Counted from the first letter of the stretch, positions 40,706-50,937 are shown. The stretch is DNA of 64,000 nucleotides from Nocardioides pantholopis (GCF_003710085.1 NZ_CP033324.1:1612001-1676000), one strand, 5' to 3'. Notes: generated by a model not told the origin, from the letters alone. Numbers and translations are program-made.

Positions 40706-41268
40706 TGAGCGCCCCCCACGACTCCGTGCGGAGCGACGACTCCACGGGCGCACTGGTGCGCCAGGGCCTGCTGGTCGTGGTGGGCTGCCTGGTCCTCGGC
40801 GTGCTCGGGGGCCTGCTCTGGTACCAGCTGTGGAATCCCGCTCAGGGGGTCGTCGTCGCGAGCCCGGGCTGTGCCCCCGCGGAGCAGTGCTGGACCCCGA
40901 CGCCCCCCGAGACCGGGCGGGCCGGGGACTTCAGCGGCACCGCGCTGTACACGCTGGTGGCCCTGGGGGCCGGCCTGGTCGCCGGGCTGGTCGCGTCGCT
41001 GGCTGCGCGGCGCTCGGAGCTGGTGACGCTCGGAGCCCTGCTGCTCGGCACCGCCGTGGCCGGCGTGGTCATGGCCCGGGTGGGCGTCTGGCTGGGTCCC
41101 GCGGACCCCGAGGCCCTCGCGGCGTCCGCCGAGGTCGGCACCCGCCTGCCCGACGACCTGCAGGTCGTCGGGGTGAGCCCCTACGTCGTGATGCCGTTCG
41201 GCGGGCTGCTCGCGCTGGTGCTGGTCTATTTCATCGTGCCTCGGGAGTGGCCCGCGCGATCCCGCTGA
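40705..41268 (+). CDS. four-helix membrane protein, unknown function
   Basis: 187 residues. Membrane segments at about 22-42, 84-103, 111-132 and 160-181. A loop with two cysteines (GCAPAEQCWTP, about 58-70) lies on the outside between helices 1 and 2 and could form a disulphide. ATG overlaps the dnaE TGA by one base, so it is translationally coupled to dnaE; similar small membrane genes follow dnaE in other actinobacteria. I do not recognise a named family. Confidence 0.8.
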
Positions 41269-41286
41269 TCCGGGCTCGGCCCTGGT

Positions 41287-41292
41287 TACACT
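41287..41292 (+). promoter_or_regulatory. -10 element for leaderless DUF3352-like transcript
   Basis: TACACT ends six bases before GTG 41299; no ribosome binding site. Confidence 0.5.
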
Positions 41293-41298
41293 GCGGCC

Positions 41299-43254
41299 GT
41301 GTCCAGCTCTCAGCCGCCCGGTCCGTCGGGCCCGCCGCCGTCCAGCCCTCCGCCCTCGGGCCCGCCGCCGGCCGGGCCGCCGCCGGCCGGGCCGCCGCCG
41401 GCAGGGCCGCCCCCCGCAGGGCCGCCGCCCGCGGGTCCGCCGACCGGGCCGCCGCCGGCGGGTCCGCCGCCGGGCGTCCCCGGGCGGGCCGAGGTGCTCG
41501 AGCACGGTCGTGGGGGGCCGCTGCCCCCGCAGCCGCCGCGGACCCGGTCGGGCGGCGGACGCCGCAAGCTCTGGTGGATCGGCGGCGGCGTCGCCGCGGC
41601 CGCGCTGCTCGGCGCCGGTGCGGTCGGCGCCTGGTGGTACAGCGCCACCGGTCCGCAACCTGCGGAGGCCCTGCCGGCCTCCACCCTGGGCTACGCCTCG
41701 CTCGACCTGGATCCCAGTGGTGGGCAGAAGCTCGACGCCTTGCGGACGCTGAAGAAGTTCCCCGCCATCGCCGATGAGTTCGGGCTCGATGGCGACGTCG
41801 GTGACATCGACGTCGCCCAGAAGGTCGTCGAGCTGATCGAGAGCGAGTCGGGCTGCGAGGGCCTCGACTACGCCGACGACGTCGAGCCCTGGCTGGGCGA
41901 CCGCCTCGCGATGGGCCTCGTCGACGCCGGCGAGGACGAGCCGGTGTCGGTCTTCGTGGTCCAGGTCACCGACGGCGACGCAGCCGAGGAGGGGGTCGAG
42001 ACCCTCGACGAGTGCGCCGGCGGCACCAGCGAGCCCACCGGGCGGGTCGTGGTCGGCGACTGGATGCTGGTCGCCCAGAACCAGGAGATCGCCGAGAAGG
42101 TCGCCGAGGCGACCGAGGAGGGCAGCCTGGCCGACGACGAGACCTTCCAGCGCTGGATCGACGAGGCCGGCGGCGCCGGCATCGCCTCGGTGTACGCCGC
42201 GCCCGCCGCGGGACCGTTCATCGCCGAGGAGGTCGTCGGCGCGGGGCGTGGCCTCGGCGGTCCCGACGTCGTGTACGACGGGCAGGCGAGCTTCTCCGAG
42301 GAGCTCGTCGAGATTCCCGAGAACCCCCTGGCCAGCGAGACGCCCGGCGAGATGCCCAGCCCGAGCGCCACGGAGTCGCCCGACTGGGAGCCCAGCGAGG
42401 ACCCCAGCGACGACGGGTTCGGCGACGACCTTGACGAGGACTTCGACGAGGACTTCGACGAGGAGCTCGGCGACGAGGAGCTGACCGCGGCGCTGGAGGA
42501 CTTCGAGGGCATGGCCATGACCCTGCGGTTCGACGGGGGCGCGCTCGAGCTGGAGATGGCCGGCGACGCCGGGGTCGAGGCGCTCCGCGACCTGACCGGC
42601 GACACCGGCGCCGACGCGATGTCCTCCCTGCCCGACGACACCGTGGCCGCGCTCGGGCTCGGGATGCGCGAGGGATGGCTGGGGTCGCTGATGGACTACG
42701 TCGGCGAGACCACCGGGGAGGACACCGACTCGCTGCTGGAGGAGGCCGAGGCCGAAACCGGCCTGGAGCTGCCCGAGGACGTGGAGACGCTGACCGGCGA
42801 GTCGGCCGTGCTGGCGATCGGTCCGGGCCTGGACTTCGAGGAGTTCTCCGATCCCGCCGGCCTGCCGATCGCCCTGAAGGTGCTCGGCGACACCGACGCG
42901 ATCACCGAGGTCCTCGACGACCTGCGCAGCGCGAGCGGCGCGCCGGACGGCATCCTCGAGGCGGCCAGCGAGGACGGCGCCGTGGCGGCCGGCCTCGACG
43001 AGGACTGGCGCGACGAGGTGCTCGGCGACGGCGACCTCGGCGGCACGGAGAAGTTCAAGAGCGTGATCCGGGACGCCGACGACGCCGGTGGCGTGCTCTA
43101 CCTCGACCTCGACGCGATGCTGAACCTGATCGGCTCCGGCCTGGGTGACGACGACGAGGTGCGCGCGAACCTGGAGCCGCTGGCGGCGCTCGGGATGACC
43201 TCCTGGGTCGACGACGACGTCTCGCACGGCGTGCTGCGGATCACCACCGACTGA
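41299..43254 (+). CDS. DUF3352-like membrane-anchored extracellular protein
   Basis: 651 residues. Proline-rich repeats (GPPPA units, residues ~1-60), one membrane helix (about 92-114), then a large extracellular part beginning LPASTLGYASLDLDPSGGQKLDALRTLKKFP, the start of DUF3352. An acidic low-complexity insert (Asp/Glu-rich, about residues 372-395) splits the domain. No catalytic motif seen. Likely a surface or wall-associated protein; very low basic content outside the membrane anchor. Confidence 0.82.
   Translation: MSSSQPPGPSGPPPSSPPPSGPPPAGPPPAGPPPAGPPPAGPPPAGPPTGPPPAGPPPGVPGRAEVLEHGRGGPLPPQPPRTRSGGGRRKLWWIGGGVAAAALLGAGAVGAWWYSATGPQPAEALPASTLGYASLDLDPSGGQKLDALRTLKKFPAIADEFGLDGDVGDIDVAQKVVELIESESGCEGLDYADDVEPWLGDRLAMGLVDAGEDEPVSVFVVQVTDGDAAEEGVETLDECAGGTSEPTGRVVVGDWMLVAQNQEIAEKVAEATEEGSLADDETFQRWIDEAGGAGIASVYAAPAAGPFIAEEVVGAGRGLGGPDVVYDGQASFSEELVEIPENPLASETPGEMPSPSATESPDWEPSEDPSDDGFGDDLDEDFDEDFDEELGDEELTAALEDFEGMAMTLRFDGGALELEMAGDAGVEALRDLTGDTGADAMSSLPDDTVAALGLGMREGWLGSLMDYVGETTGEDTDSLLEEAEAETGLELPEDVETLTGESAVLAIGPGLDFEEFSDPAGLPIALKVLGDTDAITEVLDDLRSASGAPDGILEAASEDGAVAAGLDEDWRDEVLGDGDLGGTEKFKSVIRDADDAGGVLYLDLDAMLNLIGSGLGDDDEVRANLEPLAALGMTSWVDDDVSHGVLRITTD
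41359..41475. repeat. 15-bp minisatellite coding GPPPA repeats
   Basis: About seven near-perfect 15-bp units (GGGCCGCCGCCGGCC type) in the N-terminal cytoplasmic part of the DUF3352-like protein. Confidence 0.75.
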
Positions 43255-43259
43255 CCGGT

Positions 43260-43275
43260 CCGGCTACCGAGCCGG
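43260..43275. terminator. short hairpin between convergent genes
   Basis: CCGGCT/AGCCGG, 6-bp stem and 4-base loop, after the DUF3352-like stop. No T tract. Confidence 0.3.
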
Positions 43276-43311
43276 CCCGGTGGGCCCGGTGGGCCCGGTG
43301 GGCCCGGTGGG
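43276..43311. repeat. 9-bp tandem repeat, four perfect copies
   Basis: Unit CCCGGTGGG between two convergent genes; non-coding. Confidence 0.9.
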
Positions 43312-43317
43312 ACTGCC

Positions 43318-43827
43318 TCAGGGCCGTCCCACCGGCGCCGTGGTCGCCCCGGTGACTCCCACCAGGTCGGCCGGGGCGATCTCCAGGTCCAGACCGCGCC
43401 GTCCGCCGGAGACGAAGACCGTCGGGTGGTCGAGCGCGGAGGCGTCCACGACCGTCGGGTGCTGCCGCTTCTGGCCGATCGGCGAGATGCCGCCGACGAC
43501 GTACCCGGTGGCCCGCTCGGCGGCCCCGGGATCGGCCAGCTGCGCCTTGCCGGCCCCCACCGCGCGGGCCAGCGCCTTGAGGTCCAGCTGCCCCGAGACC
43601 GGCACGACCGCCACGACCAGGCCGGGCCGGCCGGTGCCGGGGAGCCGGTCCACGCTGGCCATCAGCGTCTTGAACACCCGGGCGGGGTCGAGCCCGAGCG
43701 CCGTCGCCGCCTCCATCCCGTAGGACTCCGCGCGGGGGTCGTGGTCGTACTCGTGCAGCGTGTGCGGCACCCCGGCGCGGGTCAGCGCCCGGGCGGCCGG
43801 CGTCGCGCCGGTGCTCTTCTTGGCCAT
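43318..43827 (-). CDS. ybaK: Cys-tRNA(Pro)/Cys-tRNA(Cys) deacylase YbaK
   Basis: 169 residues. Typical YbaK layout: TPAARALTRAGVPHTLHEYDHDP near the N-terminus, VFKTLMA (Lys), VVAVVPVSGQLDLKALA, and VVGGISPIGQKRQHPTVVD. Removes Cys wrongly placed on tRNA-Pro. Closer to true E. coli YbaK than the paralogue at 8559-9032. ATG 43827; GAGAAT six bases upstream may be a weak leaderless -10. Confidence 0.92.
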   Translation of the reverse strand: MAKKSTGATPAARALTRAGVPHTLHEYDHDPRAESYGMEAATALGLDPARVFKTLMASVDRLPGTGRPGLVVAVVPVSGQLDLKALARAVGAGKAQLADPGAAERATGYVVGGISPIGQKRQHPTVVDASALDHPTVFVSGGRRGLDLEIAPADLVGVTGATTAPVGRP

Positions 43828-43879
43828 GCCGGGATTCTCGCCGGGCGGGAGCTCGGGGGAGCGGCGGGGCCGGTCCTGG

Positions 43880-44545
43880 CTAGTTGGGCGACCAGCGGGT
43901 GCGCGCCACCTCGGTGGCCGGCAGCGAGGGGATCACGTTCATCGCCCGCAGCTCCGCGCGCAGCAGGTCGGTGACCAGCACCAGCCGGTCGCCAGCGTCC
44001 TCGGCCTCCAGCAGCGCCTGCCGCTCGGCCATCGGCAGCGGCGCGCAGGCGGCGAGGGTCCAGGACAGGTACGTCGGGTCCGTGGGCAGCGGGCCGTCGT
44101 ACGGGTCGGACCGGATGCCCGCCAGCGCAGCGCGGTAGGCCGTGAACGTCGCGCGGGCCTGCTCCAGGACCTCCTCGGAGACCCCGGCGGTGGCCTCGGG
44201 GCGCTCGACGACGTGGCCCACCGGGAACGGTCCGCCGGCCTCCAGGCGCTGGAGCTCGATGCGGTCCAGGCCCACGCCGACCAGGTCGAACGTGCCGTCC
44301 TCGTGGGCCTCGACCTCGGTCACCCGCACCCGCACGCCGACCCGGAACAGGGACTGGGCCCCGTGGTCGCCGACCTCGTAGCCCTCCCGGATGCCGACCG
44401 TGCCGAAGATCCGGTCGGTGGGGTCCTCGATCCGCATCAGGTGGTGGATCAGGGCGCGGTAGCGGTCCTCGAACACCCGGAGCGGCACGCTCACGCCCGG
44501 GAACAACACCGCGTTCAGCGGGAACATCGGCAGCGTGCGGCTCAC
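43880..44545 (-). CDS. stand-alone LON substrate-binding domain protein
   Basis: 221 residues. N-terminal LON fold: [41 protein letters not shown], and [11 protein letters not shown]. No ATPase or protease domain follows, so it is the short LON-domain family of unknown function. GTG 44545 sits seven bases after TACTGT (minus strand), fitting a leaderless transcript, back to back with hisD. Confidence 0.88.
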   Translation of the reverse strand: MSRTLPMFPLNAVLFPGVSVPLRVFEDRYRALIHHLMRIEDPTDRIFGTVGIREGYEVGDHGAQSLFRVGVRVRVTEVEAHEDGTFDLVGVGLDRIELQRLEAGGPFPVGHVVERPEATAGVSEEVLEQARATFTAYRAALAGIRSDPYDGPLPTDPTYLSWTLAACAPLPMAERQALLEAEDAGDRLVLVTDLLRAELRAMNVIPSLPATEVARTRWSPN

Positions 44546-44552
44546 AGGCGCG

Positions 44553-44558
44553 ACAGTA
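44553..44558 (-). promoter_or_regulatory. -10 element for leaderless LON-domain gene
   Basis: TACTGT on the minus strand, seven bases before the GTG start. Confidence 0.5.
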
Positions 44559-44602
44559 GTCCAGCAGGCGTCGGGGTTTCGGCCGCCGGGGCGGCACGCT
44601 CG

Positions 44603-44608
44603 TAGAAT
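44603..44608 (+). promoter_or_regulatory. -10 element for the leaderless his operon
   Basis: TAGAAT, seven bases before the hisD ATG, with no ribosome site. Main promoter candidate for hisD-C-B-H. No T-box or His leader peptide is visible in the 70-base gap. Confidence 0.6.
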
Positions 44609-44615
44609 CGGACCC

Positions 44616-45914
44616 ATGATTCGCCGGATCGACCTGCGTGGGGCCACGGGCCCCGTCGACTACCGCGCCGCCGTGCCGCGCGCCGAGTTCGACGTCGAGG
44701 CGGCCACGCATGCGGTCGTCCCGATCCTCGAGGCGGTGCGCACCCGCGGCCTCGAGGCGATCCGGGAGCTCTCCGAGCGGTTCGACGGGGTCGCCGTCGG
44801 CGACATCCGGGTGCCGGCGGCCGCGCTGACCGACGCCCTGGAGGCGCTCGACCCCGACATCCGCAGCGGCCTGGAGGAGTCCGTCCGCCGGCTCCGGGCC
44901 ACCTGTGCCGCGGAGCTGGAGCACGACGTCGTCACCGACCTCGGCCCCGGGGCCCGGGTCACCCACCGCAAGGTGCCGGTCGACCGGGTGGGGCTCTACG
45001 TCCCCGGCGGGCTGGCCCCGCTGGTCTCGAGCGTGCTGATGAACGTCGTCCCGGCCCAGACCGCCGGCGTCGGCTCGATCGCGCTGGCCAGCCCCCCGCA
45101 GAAGGACTTCGGCGGGCTCCCGCACCCGAACATCCTGGCCGCGTGCGCCCTGCTCGGGATCGAGGAGGTGTACGCCGTCGGCGGCGCGCAGGCGATCGCG
45201 ATGTTCGCCTACGGCACCGGCCCGTGCCGGCGCGTCGACCTGGTCACCGGCCCCGGCAACATCTACGTGGTCACCGCGAAGCGGCTGCTCAAGGGCGAGA
45301 TCGGCATCGACTCCGAGGCGGGTCCGACCGAGGTCGCGATCCTGGCCGACGACACAGCTGTCGCGTCCCACGTCGCCGCCGACCTGATCAGCCAGGCCGA
45401 GCACGATCCGCTGGCCGCCGCGGTCCTGGTGACCCCGTCGGTGGCGCTGGCCGAGGCCGTCGAGGCGGAGCTGATCGACCAGGTCGCGGCCACCAAGCAC
45501 ACCGACCGGATCCGCACCTCGCTGTCCGGGGCGCAGTCGGGCATCGTGCTCGTCGACGACCTGGAGCAGGGTCTGGCCGTGGTCGACGCCTACGCCGCCG
45601 AGCACCTCGAGATCCAGACCGTCGACGCCGCCGCGTGGGCGGCCCGGGTCCGCAACGCCGGCGCGATCTTCGTCGGCGCCTCCGCTCCGGTCTCGCTGGG
45701 CGACTACTGCGCCGGCTCCAACCACGTGCTGCCCACCGGTGGCTGCGCCTGCCACTCCTCGGGCCTGTCGGTGCGCGCGTTCACCAAGTCGGTGCACGTC
45801 GTCGACTACTCCCGCGAGGCGCTGGCCGAGGTCGCCGACCACGTGGTGACGCTCGCCGAGGCCGAGGACCTGCCCGGGCACGGCGCCGCGGTGCGCGTCC
45901 GGTTCCAGGACTGA
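44616..45914 (+). CDS. hisD: histidinol dehydrogenase
   Basis: Last two steps of histidine synthesis (histidinol to histidine, two NAD+). 432 residues. [24 protein letters not shown] (family signature region), [24 protein letters not shown], zinc/catalytic LISQAEHDP and AEHLEIQT, and C-terminal [15 protein letters not shown]. First gene of the his run. Confidence 0.97.
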   Translation: MIRRIDLRGATGPVDYRAAVPRAEFDVEAATHAVVPILEAVRTRGLEAIRELSERFDGVAVGDIRVPAAALTDALEALDPDIRSGLEESVRRLRATCAAELEHDVVTDLGPGARVTHRKVPVDRVGLYVPGGLAPLVSSVLMNVVPAQTAGVGSIALASPPQKDFGGLPHPNILAACALLGIEEVYAVGGAQAIAMFAYGTGPCRRVDLVTGPGNIYVVTAKRLLKGEIGIDSEAGPTEVAILADDTAVASHVAADLISQAEHDPLAAAVLVTPSVALAEAVEAELIDQVAATKHTDRIRTSLSGAQSGIVLVDDLEQGLAVVDAYAAEHLEIQTVDAAAWAARVRNAGAIFVGASAPVSLGDYCAGSNHVLPTGGCACHSSGLSVRAFTKSVHVVDYSREALAEVADHVVTLAEAEDLPGHGAAVRVRFQD

Positions 45915-45917
45915 CCG

Positions 45918-47015
45918 ATGAGCTTTCCTCCCCTGCGCGAGGAGCTGCGCGGCCTGCAGCCCTACGGCGCCCCGCAGCTCGACGTCCCCGTCCAGCTCAA
46001 CGTGAACGAGAACCCCTACGGTCCCTCGGCCGCGTGCGTGGCCGACATCGCCACGGCGGTGGCCGAGGCCTCGACCACGCTGAACCGCTACCCGGACCGG
46101 GAGTTCACCGAGCTGCGCACCGCGCTCGCGGCGTACCTCTCCCGCGACACCCCGCACGGCGTGGTGCCGGAGCAGGTCTGGGCGGCGAACGGCTCCAACG
46201 AGGTGATGCTGCAGCTGCTGCAGGCCTTCGGCGGACCGGGACGCACCGCGCTCAGCTTCGCCCCGACGTACTCGATGTATCCCGAGTACGCCCGTGACTC
46301 GATGACCAGGTGGGTGCAGGGCCGGCGCGCCGAGGACTTCAGCCTCGACCTCGACGCTGCCCGTTCGCTGATCGAGGCCGAGCGGCCGAGCGTGGTGCTG
46401 CTGCCCTCGCCGAACAACCCCACCGGCACCGCGCTGCCGCCCGAGGCGGTCGGCGTGCTGTGCGAGGCGGTCGGCGCGGACGGCGTGCTCGTGGTCGACG
46501 AGGCGTACGGCGAGTTCCGGCGCAGCGGGACGCCCAGCGCCGTCGAGCTGCTGCCCGAGCACCGCAACCTGGTGGTCGCCCGGACGATGAGCAAGGCGTT
46601 CGCGGCGGCGGGGCTGCGGCTGGGCTACCTGGCCGCGGACCCCGCGATCTGCGACGCGATCCGCGTGGTCCGGCTGCCCTACCACCTCTCCGCGGTCACC
46701 CAGGCCGTCGCGCTCGCGGCGCTGCGGCACGCCCCCGAGCTGCTCGGCCGCGTCGACGAGCTGCGCGCCGAGCGGGACGACCTGGTGGCCTGGCTGCGCG
46801 AGCGGGGCCTGCGGGTGGCCGACAGCGACGCGAACTTCGCGCTCTTCGGGACGTTCCCCGACCGGCACGCCGTCTGGCAGGGTCTCCTGGACCGGGGCGT
46901 CCTGATCCGCGAGGTCGGCCCCGACGGCTGGCTGCGGGTCTCGGTCGGAACACCTGCGGAGATGGCGACGTTCAAGCAAGCACTGACCGATGTGATGGAA
47001 GAGGGACCGGCATGA
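45918..47015 (+). CDS. hisC: histidinol-phosphate aminotransferase
   Basis: 365 residues, PLP fold type [37 protein letters not shown] lysine in [15 protein letters not shown]. Three bases after the hisD stop. The actinobacterial enzyme can also accept aromatic keto acids in some species. Confidence 0.96.
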   Translation: MSFPPLREELRGLQPYGAPQLDVPVQLNVNENPYGPSAACVADIATAVAEASTTLNRYPDREFTELRTALAAYLSRDTPHGVVPEQVWAANGSNEVMLQLLQAFGGPGRTALSFAPTYSMYPEYARDSMTRWVQGRRAEDFSLDLDAARSLIEAERPSVVLLPSPNNPTGTALPPEAVGVLCEAVGADGVLVVDEAYGEFRRSGTPSAVELLPEHRNLVVARTMSKAFAAAGLRLGYLAADPAICDAIRVVRLPYHLSAVTQAVALAALRHAPELLGRVDELRAERDDLVAWLRERGLRVADSDANFALFGTFPDRHAVWQGLLDRGVLIREVGPDGWLRVSVGTPAEMATFKQALTDVMEEGPA

Positions 47016-47620
47016 GCAGGACCGCCCGCCTGGAGCGGCAGACCAGCGAGTCCAAGGTGCTCGTCGAGGTCGACCTCGACGGCTCCGGCCGCCACGACGT
47101 CGCCACCGGCGTCGGCTTCTACGACCACATGCTGATCTCGTTCGCCCGGCACTCGCTGGTCGACCTGACCGTCCAGGCCGACGGCGACACCCACATCGAC
47201 GCCCACCACACCGTCGAGGACACCGCGATCGTGCTCGGCCAGGCGCTGCGCCAGGCCCTGGGCGACAAGTCGGGCATCCGCCGCTTCGGCGACGCCACCG
47301 TCCCGCTGGACGAGGCGCTGGTCCAGGCCGTCGTCGACGTCTCGGGACGGCCCTACTGCGTGCACACCGGGGAGCCGGAGGGGCAGCAGTACGTCCAGCT
47401 CGGCGGCACCGGCGCGGCGTACCTCGGCTCGCTGACCCAGCACGTCTTCGAGTCCCTGGCCTTCCACGCCCAGATCGCGCTGCACGTGCGGGTCCTGGCC
47501 GGCCGGGAGCCGCACCACCTCGTCGAGACCCAGTTCAAGGCGTTCGCCCGGGCCTTCCGGGACGCCATCGCACTGGACCCCCGGGAGACCGGGGTCCCGA
47601 GCACGAAGGGCTCGCTCTGA
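47012..47620 (+). CDS. hisB: imidazoleglycerol-phosphate dehydratase
   Basis: 202 residues, the monofunctional form. Manganese-site repeats: [35 protein letters not shown] and [15 protein letters not shown] 47012 overlaps the hisC stop by four bases. Confidence 0.97.
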   Translation: MSRTARLERQTSESKVLVEVDLDGSGRHDVATGVGFYDHMLISFARHSLVDLTVQADGDTHIDAHHTVEDTAIVLGQALRQALGDKSGIRRFGDATVPLDEALVQAVVDVSGRPYCVHTGEPEGQQYVQLGGTGAAYLGSLTQHVFESLAFHAQIALHVRVLAGREPHHLVETQFKAFARAFRDAIALDPRETGVPSTKGSL

Positions 47621-48255
47621 GCACCAAGAAGTCCGTCGCCGTCCTCGACTACGGGTCGGGCAACCTCCGCTCCGCCGTGCGCGCCGTGGAGCGCGCGGGC
47701 GCCGAGGTCACCTTGACCTCGGACCGCGAGCTCGCCGCGGAGGCCGACGGGCTGCTGGTTCCCGGCGTCGGCGCGTTCGAGGCGTGCATGGCCGGCCTGC
47801 GCGCGGTCCGCGGCCACGAGGTGATCGGCCGCCGGCTGGCCGGCGGCCGGCCGGTGCTCGGCATCTGCGTGGGGATGCAGATCCTCTTCGAGCACGGCGC
47901 CGAGCACGGCGTGCTCACCGAGGGCTGCGGGGAGTGGCCGGGCACCGTGGAGCGCCTGCAGGCGCCGGTGGTCCCGCACATGGGCTGGAACAACGTCGAG
48001 GTGCCCGGGGGCAGCACGCTGTTCGAGGGCCTCGCCGAGGAGCGGTTCTACTTCGTGCACTCCTACGGGGTGCGCTCCTGGGACCTCGTCACCAACGACC
48101 GGACCCGGGCGCCGCTGGTGACCTGGGCCGAGCACGGCGGCGACCGGTTCGTGGCCGCCGTCGAGAACGGCCCGCTCAGCGCCACCCAGTTCCACCCGGA
48201 GAAGTCCGGGGACGCCGGAGCCGCGCTGCTGCGCAACTGGGTGCAGTCCCTGTGA
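47617..48255 (+). CDS. hisH: imidazole glycerol phosphate synthase, glutaminase subunit (CTG start)
   Basis: 212 residues. Supplies ammonia to HisF. Conserved N-terminus [17 protein letters not shown], oxyanion region GVGAFEACM, nucleophile GICVGMQ, and FHPEKS with the His/Glu pair. No ATG, GTG or TTG lies in frame before residue ~21, which is inside the conserved strand, so the start must be CTG 47617. It overlaps the hisB stop as CTGA, like the ATGA/GTGA junctions elsewhere in the operon, and GAAGGG lies six bases upstream. Confidence 0.9.
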   Translation: MSTKKSVAVLDYGSGNLRSAVRAVERAGAEVTLTSDRELAAEADGLLVPGVGAFEACMAGLRAVRGHEVIGRRLAGGRPVLGICVGMQILFEHGAEHGVLTEGCGEWPGTVERLQAPVVPHMGWNNVEVPGGSTLFEGLAEERFYFVHSYGVRSWDLVTNDRTRAPLVTWAEHGGDRFVAAVENGPLSATQFHPEKSGDAGAALLRNWVQSL

Positions 48256-48348
48256 CCCGGGCCTGACCCACCAGCCCGCACCGACCCGGCCGGCGCGGCC
48301 GCGTCGATCCCGTCCTGCCCACTTTGTCGTACTCCGAGGAAGATCCCG

Positions 48349-49083
48349 ATGACCCACCTGCAGCTGCTGCCCGCCGTCGACATCACCGAGGGGCGCGCCG
48401 TCCAGCTCGCCCAGGGCGTGGCCGGCTCCGAGCGGGTGTACGGCGACCCGGTGGCCGCGGCGCGGCGCTGGCAGGACGCCGGGTCCGAGTGGCTGCACCT
48501 GGTGGACCTCGACGCGGCGTTCGGCCGCGGCAGCAACCGGGAGCTCCAGGCCGAGATCGTCGGCGCCCTCGACATCGACGTCGAGATGAGCGGCGGCATC
48601 CGCGACGACGAGTCGCTCGAGGCCGCCCTGGCGACCGGCTGCCGGCGGGTCAACATCGGCACCGCGGCGCTGGAGCAGCCGGAGTGGTGCGCGAAGGTGA
48701 TCGCCGAGCACGGCGACCGGATCGCGATCGGCCTCGACGTCCGCGGCCGCACGCTGGCCGCCCGCGGGTGGACCAAGGACGGCGGCGACCTCTACGAGAC
48801 CCTGGCGCGGCTCGACGCCGAGGGGTGCGCGCGCTACGTCGTCACCGACGTGAACAAGGACGGCATGCTCCAGGGCCCCAACCTGCAGCTGCTCCGGGAC
48901 GTCTGCGCGGCGACCGACCGCCCGGTCGTCGCCTCCGGCGGGGTCACCGAGCTCAGCGACATCGCGGCGCTCATGGAGCTGGTCCCGATCGGCGTCGAGG
49001 GCGCCATCGCCGGGACCGCGCTCTACGAGGGCCGGTTCACCCTCGAGGACGCCCTCGCGCTGACCCGGGGCGCCTCGTCGTGA
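48349..49083 (+). CDS. priA: bifunctional phosphoribosyl isomerase A (HisA and TrpF activities)
   Basis: 244 residues, TIM barrel. Asp11 in LLPAVD, the actinobacterial PriA features [23 protein letters not shown] [21 protein letters not shown] and VTDVNKDGM with the second Asp. PriA isomerises both ProFAR and PRA; no trpF is present among the trp genes here, as expected. ATG 48349 with GAGGAAGA upstream; 93-base gap after hisH, with its own possible promoter. Confidence 0.93.
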   Translation: MTHLQLLPAVDITEGRAVQLAQGVAGSERVYGDPVAAARRWQDAGSEWLHLVDLDAAFGRGSNRELQAEIVGALDIDVEMSGGIRDDESLEAALATGCRRVNIGTAALEQPEWCAKVIAEHGDRIAIGLDVRGRTLAARGWTKDGGDLYETLARLDAEGCARYVVTDVNKDGMLQGPNLQLLRDVCAATDRPVVASGGVTELSDIAALMELVPIGVEGAIAGTALYEGRFTLEDALALTRGASS

Positions 49084-49841
49084 GCCTCGCGGTGCGCGTG
49101 ATCCCGTGCCTGGACGTCGATGCCGGGCGCGTGGTGAAGGGCATCAACTTCCGTGAGCTGCGCGACGCCGGCGACCCGGTGGAGCTGGCGCGGACCTACG
49201 ACGCGGAGGGCGCCGACGAGCTGACCTTCCTCGACATCTCCGCCTCCCACGAGGGCCGGGCCACGACGATGGAGATCGTCTCCGCGACCGCCGAGCAGGT
49301 CTTCATCCCGCTCACCGTCGGCGGGGGAGTCTCCTCGGTCGCGGACGTCGACCGGCTGCTGCGCGCCGGGGCTGACAAGGTCGCGGTCAACACCGCGGCG
49401 ATCACCCGTCCCGAGCTGGTCGCCGAGATCGCCGACCGGTTCGGCAACCAGGTGCTGGTGCTGTCGGTGGACGCCCGGCGCGCGGCCGGCACGGCCTCCG
49501 GCTTCGAGGTGACCACGCACGGCGGCCGTCGGTCCGCCGGCCTGGACGCGATCGAGTGGGCGGCGCGGGCCGCCGAGTTGGGGGCCGGGGAGATCCTGCT
49601 CAACGCGATGGACGCGGACGGCACCCAGGACGGCTTCGACCTGGACCTGATCCGCGCCGTACGCCGTGAGGTCTCCATCCCGGTCATCGCCTCCGGCGGC
49701 GCCGGCGCCGTCGAGCACTTCGCCCCGGCCGTCGACGCCGGGGCCGACGCGGTGCTCGCCGCGACCGTCTTCCACTTCGGGACGCTGCGGATCCGCGACG
49801 TCAAGCAGTCGCTGTCCGCGGCCGGGCACGCCGTTCGCTGA
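49080..49841 (+). CDS. hisF: imidazole glycerol phosphate synthase, cyclase subunit
   Basis: 253 residues. Catalytic Asp residues in [14 protein letters not shown] and [21 protein letters not shown] and [11 protein letters not shown] bind the phosphates. GTG 49080 overlaps the priA stop (GTGA). hisI is separated from it by four other genes. Confidence 0.97.
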   Translation: MSLAVRVIPCLDVDAGRVVKGINFRELRDAGDPVELARTYDAEGADELTFLDISASHEGRATTMEIVSATAEQVFIPLTVGGGVSSVADVDRLLRAGADKVAVNTAAITRPELVAEIADRFGNQVLVLSVDARRAAGTASGFEVTTHGGRRSAGLDAIEWAARAAELGAGEILLNAMDADGTQDGFDLDLIRAVRREVSIPVIASGGAGAVEHFAPAVDAGADAVLAATVFHFGTLRIRDVKQSLSAAGHAVR

Positions 49842-49880
49842 GCCGGCGCCGACCGAGGAACGCCGCCCCGGGCCGGGGCC

Positions 49881-50264
49881 TCAGGCGTCCCCGGTGTGGC
49901 AGACCGCCTCGACGTTGTTCCCGTCCGGGTCGCGCACGAAGGCCCCGAAGTAGGCCGGGTGGTACTCCGGCCACAGCCGGGGCTCGTGCAGCGGCTCCGC
50001 GCCCAGCTCGGTGGCGGCCGCGAAGAACGCCCGGACCGTGTCGGCGTCCGGCGCGGTGAACGCGACGTGCACCTCGCGGTTGGGTCCCGAAGCGGGGCCG
50101 GTCGGCGGCTGCGCACTGATCCAGAAGTCCGGACCCTCGGTGCCGTAGCCGATGGCGACCTCGACGTCGAGGACCCGCCGGTGGCCCAGCACCCCGAGGA
50201 CCCGGTCGTAGAAGGCGGCCGAGGCGGCCAGGTCACGGCAGCTGATGCCCAGGTGATCGATCAT
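49881..50264 (-). CDS. VOC-family (glyoxalase-like) protein
   Basis: 127 residues, two beta-alpha-beta-beta-beta modules. MIDHLGISCRDLAASAAFYDRVLGVLGHRRV and FVRDPDGNNVEAVCH are typical of the vicinal oxygen chelate family; metal residues His4 and the C-terminal Glu are visible. Substrate unknown. Convergent to hisF. Confidence 0.86.
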   Translation of the reverse strand: MIDHLGISCRDLAASAAFYDRVLGVLGHRRVLDVEVAIGYGTEGPDFWISAQPPTGPASGPNREVHVAFTAPDADTVRAFFAAATELGAEPLHEPRLWPEYHPAYFGAFVRDPDGNNVEAVCHTGDA

Positions 50265-50301
50265 GGAGCCATCGTGCACCCAACGGCCGCGCTCCGCCGG
50301 G

Positions 50302-50937
50302 TCAGGAGCCGAGCAGGGCGGAGCGCAGCGCCGCCTGCCGCTCCGGCGGGCCGGCGTACTCCACGTCGCGGACCGCGGCGCGCCCGAAGACGAGCAGCAG
50401 CAGCTCGCTGACCGGGCCGGTGAGCGTGACCGGGTAGGGCCCGCCACGCAGCGTCGTGCTCTCGCCGGTGTCGGAGCGCACGACGCGCACCGGCACGCCG
50501 GCCGAGCGGACCCGCAGCCGTCCGATGCCGCCGAGGCCCCGCCAGAGCAGGTCGGCGTCGGCGCGGTCGAGCGCACGCGGCGACCAGTCCGGCTGGGCCC
50601 GCCGCAGGTCCTCGTGGTGGACGAACATCTCGATGGAGTTCGCCGCCTGGTCGACCGCGGGCACGGCGAACGGCGTCCGGCTCGGCGAGCGGAGCCGCTC
50701 CACGAGGACCGAGAGGTCGGTCGCCTCGAGCCGGGCGGTGGTCCCCTCGGCGAGCCGGCCGAGCCGGGGAACGGCGGTGCCGACCGCCGCCAGCGGGTGT
50801 CGCTCACGCACCAGCAGGTGGATGACCAGGTCCTTGGCCTCCCACCCCTCGCACAGCGTCGGGGCGTCCTCGCCGAGGAGCAGTGCCAGGTCGCAGAGAG
50901 CCCGGCGCTCGCGCCGGGACAGGGGTTCGCCGCTCAT
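50302..50937 (-). CDS. TIGR03085-family protein (DinB-like, mycothiol-dependent fold)
   Basis: 211 residues. Begins with RRERRALCDLALLLGEDAPTLCEGWEAKDLVIHLLVRERHP, where the histidines HLLVRERH fit the metal site of DinB/maleylpyruvate isomerase-like proteins, and continues with IEMFVHHEDLRRAQPDW, the TIGR03085 landmark. Common near hisF/hisI in actinobacteria. Function unknown. Confidence 0.82.
   Translation of the reverse strand: MSGEPLSRRERRALCDLALLLGEDAPTLCEGWEAKDLVIHLLVRERHPLAAVGTAVPRLGRLAEGTTARLEATDLSVLVERLRSPSRTPFAVPAVDQAANSIEMFVHHEDLRRAQPDWSPRALDRADADLLWRGLGGIGRLRVRSAGVPVRVVRSDTGESTTLRGGPYPVTLTGPVSELLLLVFGRAAVRDVEYAGPPERQAALRSALLGS

Noticed and set aside
41359..41475. CRISPR-like repeat array
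   Set aside because: Contiguous 15-bp coding units without spacers; a proline-repeat minisatellite.
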